Positions 32,895 to 45,392 of a stretch of 64,000 bases of DNA are shown here, piece by piece. A program made the position numbers and the translations under genes. Each line of letters begins with the position of its first letter. Position 1 is the first letter of the stretch. A model generated the notes under the pieces. It saw only the letters and a program-made list of their open reading frames with translations. It did not search any database and had not been told where the DNA came from. This DNA comes from Ricinus communis (Eukaryota; Streptophyta; Magnoliopsida; Malpighiales; Euphorbiaceae), in the NCBI RefSeq assembly GCF_019578655.1, contig NC_063262.1, positions 18,917,582-18,981,581 of the forward strand. The letters are read 5' to 3'.

Positions 32895-34071
32895 ATGCTA
32901 AACTCAAACTCTTTGTATGACGCATTGGAAAATGGGATTAGGAACCTAGAGAGTGCTAAAAATTGGGATACCCGTGCATCTTTAGAAGCTCGAGTGGAAT
33001 CGTTTTACAGGGCTACCGATCAACTTTCCACTCTTATCCTTTCATTTCAAGTTTTTTTGTGAATTTTGTTGTGGTTTACATTTGAGTAATGATTGTCCAT
33101 TGTGCAGTGATTTTACTCCTTATTCTTATAACTGTGAACAGGTGAATTATATGGGCAATTGGCCAAATGACTCATATAGAAGCACCTATAATCAAGAGTG
33201 GAGGACTCATTCACCCTATGGACGGAGCTTAGATGGCCTAGAACCACCAGAATCTCAGCAACCACATCAGCAGCCTAATCTTGCACCTTCAACTTAAGAT
33301 GAAGAGTTAGTGTCGGAGAAGCTGATGATGAGGTTCATTACAAGTCTTGATGATAGATTCCAACAAACAGAGAGGATACTTGAAGATCAACAAGCCTCGA
33401 TTAACAACATAGAGCATCAAGTAGGCTTAATCTTCAAGTTACTAGCTGAAGAGCAATTGGGAATTCCATCAAACGCTACTGAATCCGAGGAGCATTTGAG
33501 CGCCATCACTTTGCGTTCAGGTGGGAATTTCTCTAGTTTATCTACTATGTTTGACGATGATGCTTCTGTGCAGGACGATTTCTTAAACATGGAGATGGAA
33601 CCAGAAAAGGAAGAGGCAAACATAATTCCTCTGAAAGACTATCAACAGGAATGTACAGTTAATGATGCTGAGTTGCAGTTAGAGGAATTGTTGGTAGATT
33701 TTCCACAAGTCCCTTTGATGATGGAAGATGAGCACGAGTTATTCAATGAAGAAGTCTTGGAGGAGCTCGAGTTTCTTCTAGCAAGTGAACCAAGCCAGGG
33801 ACTGAAGAAAACCATCGACACTCTTGAAGAGATTGCCCAACCATCGATCCTTCCAATTGGTGAAACTCCAGCTTTCAAATTAGAAGAGCCCCTAGAGCAT
33901 CATGACTACGTGCAATTATACGAGGAGCGAGTCTTGCCCATCATACTAGCAGCTTGCTTGATAGTCGGGAAGAGGAAGTCGACGATTATCCCTTTAAGTG
34001 GATACTTGAAGCCATTTGCTTGGAAGAAGGATGGATGGTCGTCAATCCCCACCGTTTACTTTTCACCATGA
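32895..34071 (+). pseudogene. Gag-like ORF of element A (broken)
   Basis: Three open pieces: 32895-33062 (starts MLNSNSLYDALENG), 33082-33297 and 33310-34071. The last two share one frame and are separated by TAA at 33295, where element B has CAA. The protein contains a coiled-coil-like NNIEHQVGLIFKLL heptad stretch and an EHLSAITLRSGG motif, the NPKEHxxAITLRSGK signature between gag and protease in plant gypsy elements, then a long acidic part ending near FSP. The usual zinc knuckle and protease do not follow. Confidence 0.65.
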
Positions 34072-35296
34072 GTCCAGCTAAGAAGACTTATCATATCAAA
34101 AAGAAGTGCTTTTGGGAGGCACCCCAAATTCTATTTTTCAATTTGAATACTTTACCCTTGCATTGTGAACTTAGTTGAATAGGTTTTATAGTTGGTTTTT
34201 GTTAAGTTTTATTTATGTTGAGTGTATGAGTTGAGGACTTATTGGTTTTGCAGGTGAGAAAGAATGAGAAAGTGCTGAGAATCGCAACTTTTGCATTATC
34301 TAGAGATCAACACGGGCGTGTTCAAGACCGTGTTCATTAACACGGCCCGTGTTCTAATTGAAGAAAATCAAACTAAGATGAACACGTTCACAAAAGCTAA
34401 CACGGGAATTTATGCCCTGCCGTGTCCACAACACGTTCCCGTGTCCAAGACCGTGTCCGTAACACGGGCGTGTTCTCAGAAGTGGTAAGTCAGCACGTTT
34501 TAATTCGCTTAACACGGCCCGATATCATGACCGTGTTCAGGATCACGTCCCCTGTTGTCGAACACGGGCGTGTTCCGCACACTGCCTATATATACCACTT
34601 CATTCAAAATCTTAAAAAAAATTTGCTCTCCCCTTATTTTGGCAATTATCTCCTCTCTTTCTCTCTCACTTCTTATTTCTCATCTCGAAGGCTTTGGATA
34701 TTGCGTTTGTCAAGTGAGTACCCTCCAACTTTGTTTTCTATTATTTTATTTTGATATTAGTTCAAATTTATGTTTTCTTTGTGTTCGAATTTTGTGTTTC
34801 AATTTTTTTTTATTTTTTTTATTTTTTTGTTTGTTTCCTTATTTTATTATTTGGTGCATGCATTTACATTCATATTTGTGCTTGATTTTCTTTTATTTTC
34901 TTTAATGTAGTTTATATACTTAACTTGCTCATATTTTCCATTTTTCTTTTCTACCATTATTTACGATTGTGATTAATTCCTTATTTTTCTCTCTATTATT
35001 ATTGTCGGCCGCTAAACAATATGCTCTATTATAGATAGTCGACTGTGTTTGTGTCTGTTTTATATTAGCATATTGGTTTGCCTTGTTATGGATTATGGCG
35101 AAGTAAACTCCATATGGATGAATTGCAAATTTAATTGGTTAGCATTGCTTGGCAGTGTTGTGGATTAAATTTTCTTTGCAGGACATTGAGCAGTTTAATT
35201 TTATCGAGTTAAATCGTTTGGTTTGTTCATTTTATGCCGTTATGCTGCTAGAATTTTGTTGATCCTTAGTACTAAAAGTTTTCTTTTCAGGTACCA
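34072..35296 (+). other. Non-coding interior of element A with CACGG/GTGTTC array
   Basis: From 34309 to 34572 there are about ten ACACGG or CCGTGTT units in both orientations, like those in the LTRs. A T-rich stretch follows (34795-34830). This segment and the next gene are absent from element B at the corresponding point (43600-43850), so they were gained by A or lost by B as a unit. Confidence 0.55.
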
Positions 35297-36810
35297 TGTC
35301 CACCAGACGAGGATCAGAAGTTTACAAGAGGAGGCGGACCGATGGTTCCTCTTCTTCTCGATCGTCAGCGCCGATTCGGGCCAAATTAGACCACCGCAGC
35401 GCCATCGATTCCTACTTTTCCAAGGGCGGCCCACCTTTGAGCGGAGATATCAATCGATGAGGCACAAAGATTTAGGAAAGGGGTGTAGGATAGACTGGCC
35501 GACTTGCATTTGTAGTCCGCCGATATCTTGAGATGCCCCCATTTCAACATTTCTTTGACATTGTTGAACCAACATATAAGGAGTTGATCGTGGACTTTGC
35601 GGCACTTTCTTTCGCAAAGCCGATTGCCGGGACTTCCAACAACCGGATGCGATCAGTTTCGGACTAGCAAGGCAGACTTTCACGATGAGTGTCACAGTTT
35701 GGGGTACACTTAGGCTTGTGGGTAGGAGGATCTGTTGGAGAGGTTCGGTCGGCGTATACACCGCTGGTGTGTCATATCCATGAGATATGGGCCAAGATTT
35801 CCCGATGACGAGGCCCAAGGCATCTAACTTGCTTGAGGTGCGGTACTTGCATGCATTCTTGGCTAGGACCATCACCGGCAGGGGGAGATAGCGGTGGTGT
35901 AGTTACCCAGTGGGACTGTTTATACTTTACGGCATGCACTAGCACCGGTCTGTCGACATGGGGTACTTATCGGCCGGTCGGTGCCTTCCTGCAACAACTC
36001 AAAGAAGGTATTTTTCTGTTTTGGGACTTACATTACTCGACTGTCTAGGAGCTTAGGAGTTTTGGAGGAAGCGATACCACATTTGACAGAGCTGGGGGTG
36101 ATGGAGATGTTGGGACTTCCTCAGATGGTTAGTATAGGGATGGTGACTCGTAGGCAGGGTCCGCTAGGACCAGAGTATAGACTGATGAATGCTCTCTTGG
36201 CAGCACTCAGAGAGGAGCGACCTGCCCCACGAGCCCATGGTACACAAGATGTCCCGTCTTCTTCTGATATTCCGGAGTCTTCCTCCATACCGTCTACTTC
36301 AGCTCCTTCTGGTTCTTCTTCAGCTGTTTTAGGAGTCTCCCCAATTGAGTTTAGAGTGCTGCAGCTTAGAGTGCAGAGGTTGGCAGAGGAGCAGCAGCAG
36401 CATTTCATTCGACAAGAGGTTTTTCAATAGGACCTTTTACAGCGTCAGGCTGAGTTTTAGAGCCAGATGATGGCTCAGTTTGAGAGGCAGAGGGCTATGC
36501 TTCAAGCCCTAATTGAGCAGGGAGGTAGGTTAGAGGCCTCTATGGCCAATGACATGTTTGATGATATTTTTGCTACAGACTTTGCACCTGCCTGTCCATA
36601 GAACCGGGTTCCAGAGCAGAGCCATTTTGACATCCCTCTAGCGGATGATCCACCGGTGGCCTCCCTCCGACCGAGCACCCTTCAACACGTGACGAGCCTC
36701 CTATTGGCCTCGACACTACTTCCGATCCTCGGAGAGCGGCCCACTCCTCCACCACGGGCCCGGCCGGTATACCGATGCACCTCTTTTCACCCTGAAGCCA
36801 TAATCAGGGT
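35297..36810 (+). pseudogene. ATHILA ORF1-like gene of element A (decayed)
   Basis: The ATG at 35297 opens MSTRRGSEVYKRRRTDGSS and runs to a stop at about 35459. Further in-order pieces are MPPFQHFFDIVEPTYKELIV near 35532, SVSQFGVHLGLW-type sequence near 35685 and a Gln/Glu-rich coiled-coil-like end near 36350-36520. These match the ATHILA ORF1 family pattern (xYKELxxEF, FTMSVxEFGxxLGLY). Stops and shifts break it throughout. Its role in the element is unknown; it is not a polymerase. Confidence 0.6.
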
Positions 36811-38279
36811 AGTATTAGTTTCTTTTTCCTTTTTCATTTCATATATTTTGTACACTGAGGACAGTGTGTCCTTCAAGTGTGGGGTGGTGATATCAATATA
36901 TACTTACTTTCATGTTCTATTATTTTGTATATGAAATTCAGATCCTTTTTCTAGTGTATATATCGCATTTCATTTATTCCATCTCAATTATTTATTTATT
37001 CTTTGTGCAATTTTTTATAAAATTTAGAAAATTTTTCACTTTGTTTCGATGCTCTTACTGTTGACTTGCTTTTGAAATCCTGTTTATGTCCATGTGATCG
37101 GGTAAAACCGATAGTGTTGAGTCTTGCGGAAGAATGTAAGATAATTAGTTTGAGTTTTACACTAAGTTGCTTTGGTTTATTTAATTCTGTTTTGATGATT
37201 TTTGTTTAGAACCTACTCAAAAAGCACACTTGTGAGAAATTGAGACTAAATTGTAAGCATACACTTTATATGCTTGTATTTATTTCTTGTTGAGAGTACC
37301 AATTACTGTCTTTACTTTTAGAACTTGCTCGGTAATGCTTATGAGGGCTACAAGGAGAGTTTAACACTTTGGTATGATAGAGGCACTTAGGTTTTTCATT
37401 CTAGCCAAATAGCCTTCATTCGTTTATTGATTCTGTAGATAATCCTTTCTTTCACCATTTTTATCATATTCTATTACCACTTAGTTTTATTCTGCTTTGG
37501 GTTATGATTTTGCACATGAGTTGTTTTTATTGGGAACTTTTATCTTGGGAATAGCTTTGGAATCTTGTAGCAGCTTACTTCAATCCAAAAAGAAATTCAC
37601 TCTATTATGTGAATGTTCTTCCCTTATGATTATTCAAAAAAAAAGAAAAAAAAGAAAAAAAAAGAAGAAAAATATATAAAAAGAAAAGAATAAGAAGGAA
37701 AGGTGATGAAAAGAAAGAAAGTGAGCTAAACATTTTGACTTGATTCCTATTTCCCACCTTGGACTACTATCCATCGTTTACCCCTTGTGATTATTGTGAC
37801 TTGTGTGCATGTCATATATTTCATTGCAGAACACCATAGGTTCAACTCTTACCAAATTTACCTACCCTTATCTAATCCTCATTACAACCCTTATAAAGAC
37901 CTCTTGACATGGTTGTTGACTCTCCATAAGTGGTAGGAGTAGGATTTAAGAGCAAGCATATAGTAAGTAAGGCAGTAGTTGATGCATTGAGCGATTAAAC
38001 ACTACCCCTTTAAACACTTTGAGTGATTTAGAGTGAATCTGGTGAGGAGTTGGTTCTAAATAATTTTGTTGAGATAGTATTTTGTGAATCAATAGCATCT
38101 TGGTTGTGATACTTGAATTGATTGTTTCGTTTCTTTCTGTTTGACTTACACTTGTTAAGGATATGTGCAGAAGCTCTCTAGTTTGTCTGTCAGTTTAAGT
38201 GTTGTCTCTTAGTAGTTTATTTTCCTTATTTTACTTTTGATTGCTTGAGGACAAGCAATGAGCTAAGTGTGGGGTTATT
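36811..38279 (+). other. 3' interior of element A with two hairpin-PPT modules
   Basis: No gene. Internal module: hairpin 36852-36867 (stem ACACTG/CAGTGT, loop AGGA) and AAGTGTGGGG at 36875-36884. Terminal module: hairpin 38241-38258 (stem TTGCTTG/CAAGCAA, loop AGGA) and AAGTGTGGGG at 38265-38274, six bases before the 3' LTR. The latter is the expected polypurine tract. A purine-rich stretch of A and AAG lies at 37626-37700. Confidence 0.65.
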
Positions 38280-39723
38280 TGATGTGCGTAAAATACACAC
38301 ATCTAAATGGGGTTTTTAAGATCGATTTTATGGATATTTGGATGTGAATTGGTACCAACACTCACCCTATGTGTATGTTTGTATGCATTAGGTCCAAAAG
38401 AAGTCAAAGAATGAAAAAGGAAAGAATTGGAGTATAATTGGACGTCAAAGCTGCCGAAACGAGCTAAGTACGAGCATGAGGAAGCTGAACATGGCCGTGT
38501 TCTAAACACGGTCACAAACACAGGCCGTGTTACCAACACGGCCGTGTTGGACATCAAAGAAGAAGTAGATCTTATGGGGCACAGCCACAGAGAGTAACAC
38601 GGCCATGAACACCAGCCAGTGTCCTTAACACGGCCAGGGACACGGCCGTGTTGGAGGCGACAGGGGGTATTAATTAAAAAAACGAAGAGAGAACAAAAAG
38701 GAAGGAGGCTAGGGTTAGAACGTCCCAAACCCTAATTTTTCTCTCCCTAAGGGTTTTCTGAGCTGAAACCAAAGGAAAAGGAGACTTGGATCAAGGTTTC
38801 AATCAGATTTCCTTGAAGGATCGAAGATTGGGCAAGGTTCGTTGATTGATTTTCAAATCGAGCAAGAGGAACAAGAATCGATTCAATTGGAGCAAAAGGA
38901 TTTGAGGCTGTTTACTCTCATCTAAGGGTGTAATCGAGTTTTCTCTACCTTTGCTTATTGTTGTAATTGACTTTTTTGTATATTTTGAGAATGAACATGA
39001 TTAGCTAGATTGATTAAATCCATTGGGATTTCTTTACTATGTTGGTTTGATATTATATTATTGGATTGTTTGAGTTGGTTTTGTATTCTTCTTATTTTCA
39101 GTATTAATAAGATTATGCATTATTCATGAGACGTTGTGAATTGTGATGTTTAGATTGCTTTATGAGATTGAGAAATCCGTTTGGCAATTGGAATTTTGAA
39201 TAGCAAGAACTGGTTAATAATCGCTTAGAGATAAGGATAATTAACTAGCCGGATTAAGAATTAACAAAGCTTAATAGAGGCGGATTAAAGCTTAATGCTA
39301 ATTTAAGAATCAATCGTTAGGAAGAGATTCCAACTTTAGGTTATTAGGTTTAGGAATTCGGTTATCTCGAGAGAGAAACCGAATTCGGTTAAGAATTCGT
39401 CCACGGGTAGCATAATTAGACTCACTGATCCTTTATCTTTTGTTTGATTGCCAACTAGTTTAGATTCCCTTTGGGTTTGTCTTCTTGTCTTGATTATTTC
39501 GTTTATCAATCACTCTTGCATCTCTCTTAGGACTTAGTTTGTAGCTATTAGTTAGTTTAGAAATTATTTATTGCTAATTTTAGATTAATATAACAAAGAA
39601 CAAAGGAGTAACTCTAGGCTTTCACTTTCCCGAGGAATACGACCTTGATACTCGCCATTAGTGCTAGACTGCATCGATAGGTACACTGCCTTAGATTGTA
39701 GCTAACACGAGTAGCACCCATCA
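38280..39723 (+). repeat. 3' LTR of element A
   Basis: 1444 bp, TGATG...CATCA ends intact, followed by GGAAT. CACGG palindrome array at 38487-38655. Confidence 0.85.
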
Positions 39724-39916
39724 GGAATTATGGCTCGTTGGTGTCCAAGATTCAAGTTTTTCTTTATCTTGATTAGAGTGTTTCTCACATGTATATTTTT
39801 AGAGAAGCAAAACTCTGTTGATGGCCTTGCCAAGCTTGCCTCTAATTTGGACATTGGTTTTCATGCATTTCATTATCCTCTTGATGAGCTACTAAGTAGC
39901 TTTCTTTATTGTTGAG
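39724..39916 (+). pseudogene. RNase H-like coding remnant, right half
   Basis: Sequence after the element continues the RNase H-like fold begun at 31160: SVSHMYIFREA then NSVDGLAKLAS, a typical C-terminal helix of RVT_3 domains, then DELLSSFLYC and a stop at 39914. A stop and a one-base shift occur within it. Removing element A and one target copy leaves the reading frame continuous at the junction. Confidence 0.55.
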
Positions 39917-40698
39917 GTGTTTCTAGATTCAAGCTTGTTCTTGATCAGTTGTTTTGTTTGCTTAAGGTGTTTTATCCCTCTTTATTGATAAAAAAAGTGT
40001 TGTTTATGATTCCAGTTTCTATATGTGAATTTGTTTATGATTCACCTAATGTGTTTTGCTATTCCATCAATGAGTTTCGAATGTGTCTAAGGAATATCTT
40101 AAACTTATACATCCTTAAGTAAAGGAAATTTGATTGTTAGTCAGTATTAAATAGTTGCTCGAAGTCATCTTAATATTGACAAAGTAGTAGCTTCAAAAGA
40201 TATATAGAGAAGAAGTTCATTCATTGTCATGTATTATTGATTGGTTATGAACAGAAATAACAACAAATAAGGACATTGCATTTATATTCCTATGTACCTA
40301 TAAATCTACAAAATGCTTACTTTACCATAAAAAAAATCTAAAAAAATGGCACAAACAGAAAAAGGGTTATGTAACTTATTATTAGGAATAACAGTCAAGC
40401 TTACCAAAAAAACAAAGAACTCCGATATGTTTTGATGAATCAAGGATAAAATAATTAAATGAACTAATAGACTTTAAAATGTTTTCCTCTTCTTAGCATA
40501 AGAGGTAGATTCGACACCTTTGCCAGTTGTGCTTATGCATTCTAAAATGCGTTTAAAAATCTTAATATCACTTTATTCTCTTTCTTTTTAATACTTAGAA
40601 CATCCCTTTTATCAAATTAACTTTTCATTTTAAACAATGTCTCATTCTCGATGCTATGAGCCTCAGGCTTTTAAAGCCATAAGAGTACCTTTACTCTC
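39917..40698. other. Intergenic sequence between elements A and B
   Basis: AT-rich. I see no gene, RNA or repeat structure apart from short A runs. Confidence 0.5.
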
Positions 40699-42154
40699 TA
40701 ATGTGCGTAGAATACACACATCTAAATAGGGTTTTTAAGGCTGATTTTATGTACATTTGGATGTGAATTGGTCCCAACACTCACCCTATGCGTCTGTTTG
40801 TGTGCATTAGGTCCAAAAGAAGCCAAAGAGTGATAAAGGGAAGAATTAGAGCAGAATTGGACGTCAAAGTTACCGAAACAAGTTAAGTTTGCGCATGAGG
40901 AAGCTGAACACGGCCATATTGGTTTTAACACTGGCCGTGTTCCCAACACGGGCACCAAAATGGTCGTGTTCCCAACACAGGCACCAAAATGGGCGTGTTG
41001 GGTGCATTTGACAATAGGAAAAAGATGCGTTAAGGAGCACGACCATAGAGAGTAACACGGGCATCAACACCAGGCCGTGTTCCCAATGCGGGCATCAACA
41101 TGGCCATGTTCGCGGCAGCTGGATGAATTAATTAAAAGAAAGAAAAGAGGGAAACACGAAAAAGCTAGGGTTAGAACGTCCCAAACTCATCTTTTTCTCT
41201 CTAAGGGTTTTCTAAGTTGGAACTAAGGAAAAATGAGACTTGGACCAAGGTTTCACTCGAATTCTCTTCGAAGATCAAAGATTGGCGAGGATCATCGATT
41301 GGTTTCAATCCGAGTAAGAGGAACAAGAATCGATCCAAGATTGGGCTAGAGGAATTGGAGCTGTTTACTCTTATCCAAGGGTGTATTCGGGTGTTTCTAC
41401 CTTTACTCATTTTTGCAATTGAATTCTTATGGGTTGTGATGATGAACATGATTAGCTAAACTTGTTAACCCATTGGGGTTCTTTATCTAGGGATTTTTGT
41501 ACTTAAATTTTAAATTGAATGTATTGATTGTCAATATTGGTTTGCAATGGAAGTATTTATTGATTTGTTCTTCATATCTTGTTGAATGATTTTTGAAATT
41601 TGAATGATCTTAAGAAAGACATTTAGGTTTGGATTGTCTTTTGCAACCTAGAATTGAATCTACCTAGAGATAGGGTGTTCGTTCTACCGGATTGAGAATT
41701 AACAATTCTCAATAGTGTTAAATGGTATATAATGCTAATTTGGATAATTAGAGTTAGGAAGAGATTTCAACCTAATTAATCTAAGTTAAGATGTTAGTGT
41801 CCTTGAGAAAGGCATTAATTGCATAGAGATTTATCCACGGAAATTGAATTCAATCAATCAATTCTACCCTTAGTTTCCATTCCCTAGAGACAAGAATTCC
41901 CAAGGGGTTATTCCTTTACTTGAATTAATCATTCCCTAGTAGACGTAGTTAGACAACAATTAGAGTATCTATTAGTTAATTTAGGAATTATTCATAAACG
42001 CCATTCTTTTATAGATTAGATAACAGAGAAGATTGAGTAGGCTTAGGTTCACACGTTCTTTAGGGAATACGACACTTGGTACTCGCTGTTAGCTATACTC
42101 CACTGATAGGTACACTACCTTAGGTCATAGTCTTGCTTGACTTAGCAACCATCA
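40699..42154 (+). repeat. 5' LTR of element B
   Basis: 1456 bp, partner of 45393-46820. The CACGG/GTGTT array is at 40905-41110, with a duplicated unit near 40965-40995 not present in the 3' LTR. Confidence 0.8.
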
Positions 42155-42160
42155 AATTTT

Positions 42161-42178
42161 TGGCGCTGTTGCCGGGGA
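42161..42178 (+). other. Primer-binding site of element B
   Basis: TGGCGCTGTTGCCGGGGA: one C to T change from the element A site, at a CpG. Confidence 0.7.
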
Positions 42179-42339
42179 ATGTTTGAAAACTAGAGTGAAA
42201 TTTGCTATTTGTTAATTTAGCCATTTTTTTATTATTTTATGGTTTTTAATTTTAATTTTTTTATTTATTTACTTATTTTATTTTGTTTGTACATATTTAT
42301 TTAGTTAAGTTTATGATTCAGGTAGTGGATGATAAAGAG

Positions 42340-43513
42340 GTTTAATACTAAACTCTTTATATGACACATTGGAAAATGGGATCAGGAACCAAGAGAGTGC
42401 TAAAAATTAGGATACCCGTGCATTTTTAGAAGCTCAAATGGAATCATTTTGCAGGGCTACCGATCAACTCTCCACTCATATCCTTTCATCTCAAGTTTTT
42501 TATGAATTTTCTTGTGGTTTACATTTGAGTATGATTGTCCATTATGCAGTGATTTTACTCATTGTTCCTATAACTGTGAACAGGTTAATTATACGGAATG
42601 TTGGCCAAATGACTCGTATGGAAGCACCTACAATCAAGAGTGGAGCACTCATTCACCCTTTTGATGGAGCTTAGATGGCCAAGAACCACCAGGATCTCAG
42701 CAACCACATCAGCAGCCTAATCTTGCACCTTCAACTCAAGATGAAGAGTTAGTGTTAGAGGAGCTGATAGTGAGGTTCTTTACAAGTCTTGAGGATAGAT
42801 TCCAACAAACAGAGAGTGTACTTGAAGGTCAACAAGCCTCAATTGAGAACATAGAGCATCAAGTAGGCTTGATCTTCAAGTTACTAGTGGTAGAACAATT
42901 GGGAACTCCATCAAACGCTACTGAATCCGAGGAACATTTGAGCGCCGTTACTTTGCGTTTAGGTGAGAATTTTTCTGGTTTATCTACTATGTTTGACGAT
43001 GATGCTTATATGCAGGACGACTCCTTAAACATGGAGATAGAACTAGAAAAGGAAGAGGCAAACATGATTCCTCTAAAAGACTACTAACAGGAACGTACAA
43101 TTGATGATGTTGAGTTGTAGTTAGAGGAATATTTGGTGGATTTTCCACAAGTCCCTTCGATGATGGAAGATGAGCACAAGTTATCCAATGAAGAAGTCTT
43201 GGAGGAGCTCGAGCTTCTTCTAGCAAGTGAACCAAGCCAAGGACTGGAGAAAACCATCGACATTCCTGAAGAAATTGCCCAACCGTCGATCTTTCCAATT
43301 GGTGAAACTCCAACTTTCAAATTTGAAGAGCCCCTAGAGCATCATGATTACGTGCAAATATATGAGGAGCGAATTTTGTCCATCATACTGGCAGCTTGCT
43401 TGACCGTCGGGAAGAGGAATTTGACGATTAGTCCTCTAAGTGGATACTTGAAGCCATTTGCTTGGAAGAAGGATGGATGGTCATTAATCCCCACCGTTTG
43501 CTTTTCACCATGA
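42340..43513 (+). pseudogene. Gag-like ORF of element B (broken)
   Basis: Same protein as in element A: coiled-coil-like IEHQVGLIFKLL, HLSAVTLRLG, acidic region and FSP end. The open pieces are 42752-43087 and 43133-43513. Stops at 43085 (TAA) and about 43117 (TAG) stand where element A has CAA and CAG. The region before 42752 has further shifts. It is non-functional as it stands. Confidence 0.65.
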
Positions 43514-45392
43514 GTCCAGCTAAGAAGACTCATCACATATAAAAAGAAGCGCTTTTGAGAGGCACCCCAAATTCTATTTTTCATTTTTAATATTTTACCC
43601 TTTCATTTTGAAACATTTTATTGGTTTTAAGTTTTCTTATTTTATTTAATCATTATTGTCAGTTCGATTATTTCTTTATTTTATTGTTTTCAGATTCTAC
43701 CGAGGAGGCACTGAATTTCCACTATATCAACCTCGATGGATGATCAAGACAGTCCCCTAGATCTTTTTATTTTTCTGTAATTATTTACCTTATTTTTCAT
43801 ACATGTGATGTACTTGGATTGTATTGCCTTTGTTCCCTTAGTTGAGCATTCCATGCGGGGTATCCATAACATTTTACACTAAGGACAGTGTGTTCTTCAA
43901 GTGTGGGATGGTTGTGGGTAAACCTTATAATCCTACTCTCTCATATGGTTTTTAGATATATTTGAAATTGCTATCGCTAGGTGTTGTGTATTTTTAGGGG
44001 ATATTAGGACACTTGTCTTTATGCACTTGAGTATGCTATTTTTGAGCTGATTGATGACTTATTTTATAGAATTGTAGTTACTTTTGTTTGTTGTTCATTG
44101 TCCTTGGAAAACAATTGATGGTGTTTTACACAATAGCCCTGCTGGGTTAAACCGGTGTTATTTAATTGTTTTCCGAATTTTCGAATTTTAACTTAAAACG
44201 TTGATAATGTCATATGCATGTGTTTCTTAGGTAATGATTCAAATAATGATGTTGCGAATCAATTGCACCTAATACCATACCTCAAGGTGAGATTTTGAGC
44301 CTGTTGAGCATTCATTATACTTATGCTTTTTATATTTCTTGTTTGAGTGTGCATTGTACTTGATTTTGCTTTTAAAACTTGCTTTGTAATGCTTGTTGAA
44401 GTTACATGAATATTGTGAATACCATGAGATGATTTGGGCGATTTAGGATTCACCACATTTAGCCAAGCCCTTTATGTTTTCATTAATTAGCCAGTTTTGA
44501 GCCTTAACCTTTTCTTCATAATCTACACCTATACACTTCAACTATACCATTCTTTATATTTATCTTTCCTTTACCCTTGTGCTGGAATTTCTTTTTGTGA
44601 TTTGCTCACCCTTATATGGGATTAAAATGCCAGTTGCTATGTTGGTAAATTCACTAAGTCTTTTTGAGATTTTAGATGCTTCCTCCGATCCAAACTGTAT
44701 TTTATTCTGTACGTATGCAGCAGTTCTTATAAGCTGCTAGTTTATTATTCAAAAAAATGATGAAAGAAAAAAAACAACAGAAGAAGAAAATAAACAAATT
44801 TCTTTAATTATTTGTCTTTTTATCGGACTTAGAGCATTTGTGAGCGTTATTTTACGAAGTAGGGATTTTAGTGAATAATTCTTTTTGTATATTAGGCATT
44901 TAATCCTTTTTGAGCATATATTGTTGTTTATCGCACGAATTCCAGCATTTTTACACTTCTTTTCCAAATCTTCGTACCTTTACTTTAGCCCCATTACAAC
45001 CTTGGTAAAGACCCTTTGATTTTGGTATTTACTTATTCACAATGGCGAAGATATGATTTATGAGCAAGCTTATGGTGAGCGGGTCTTGTGCATTTGCTTT
45101 GAGGGATTTGTTAATCACCTAATATACACTTTGAGCGACTTGAGTGATCCCTGTGAGGCATTGGTTCATGATGTTTGTGTTGAGTTGTCATTTAAGTTAT
45201 TCATGCATTAATATTATTTCCATTCTCTGTTAATGATTTGCAATTTTATTTATGATTGAGTATCCTTTGAGATGTGTTGAATACTATCTGTTGTGGACTA
45301 GGACATAAACTGTAAGGAATTGTTGACTGCAGTTTTGTGAGGAGAGTTGTTAATTGCTTGAGGACAAGCAATGAGCTAAGTGTGGGGTTATT
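43514..45392 (+). other. 3' interior of element B with two hairpin-PPT modules
   Basis: No gene. Internal module: 43876-43891 (stem with one mismatch, loop AGGA) and AAGTGTGGGA at 43899-43908. Terminal module: 45354-45371 (perfect 7-bp stem, loop AGGA) and AAGTGTGGGG at 45378-45387, just before the 3' LTR. Confidence 0.6.

Larger units (their letters stand above)
31246..39723 (+). mobile_element. Element A: Athila-like non-autonomous LTR retrotransposon
   Basis: 8.48 kb with two long terminal repeats (31246-32709; 38280-39723) that match over almost their full length. LTRs begin TGATGTGCGTA (TAATG in the 5' copy) and end CCCATCA. The flanking 5 bases are GGAAC and GGAAT, a near-perfect target duplication. 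The tRNA-Asp-type PBS follows the 5' LTR, and a GTGTGGGG polypurine tract precedes the 3' LTR. The interior holds a gag-like ORF and an ATHILA ORF1-like gene but no protease, RT, RNase H or integrase, so it must have moved with enzymes from a relative. Confidence 0.85.

Noticed and set aside
33417..33878. Open frames on the - strand across the gag-like region of element A
   Set aside because: Shadows of the + strand gag-like ORF, which has the family motif HLSAITLRSG.
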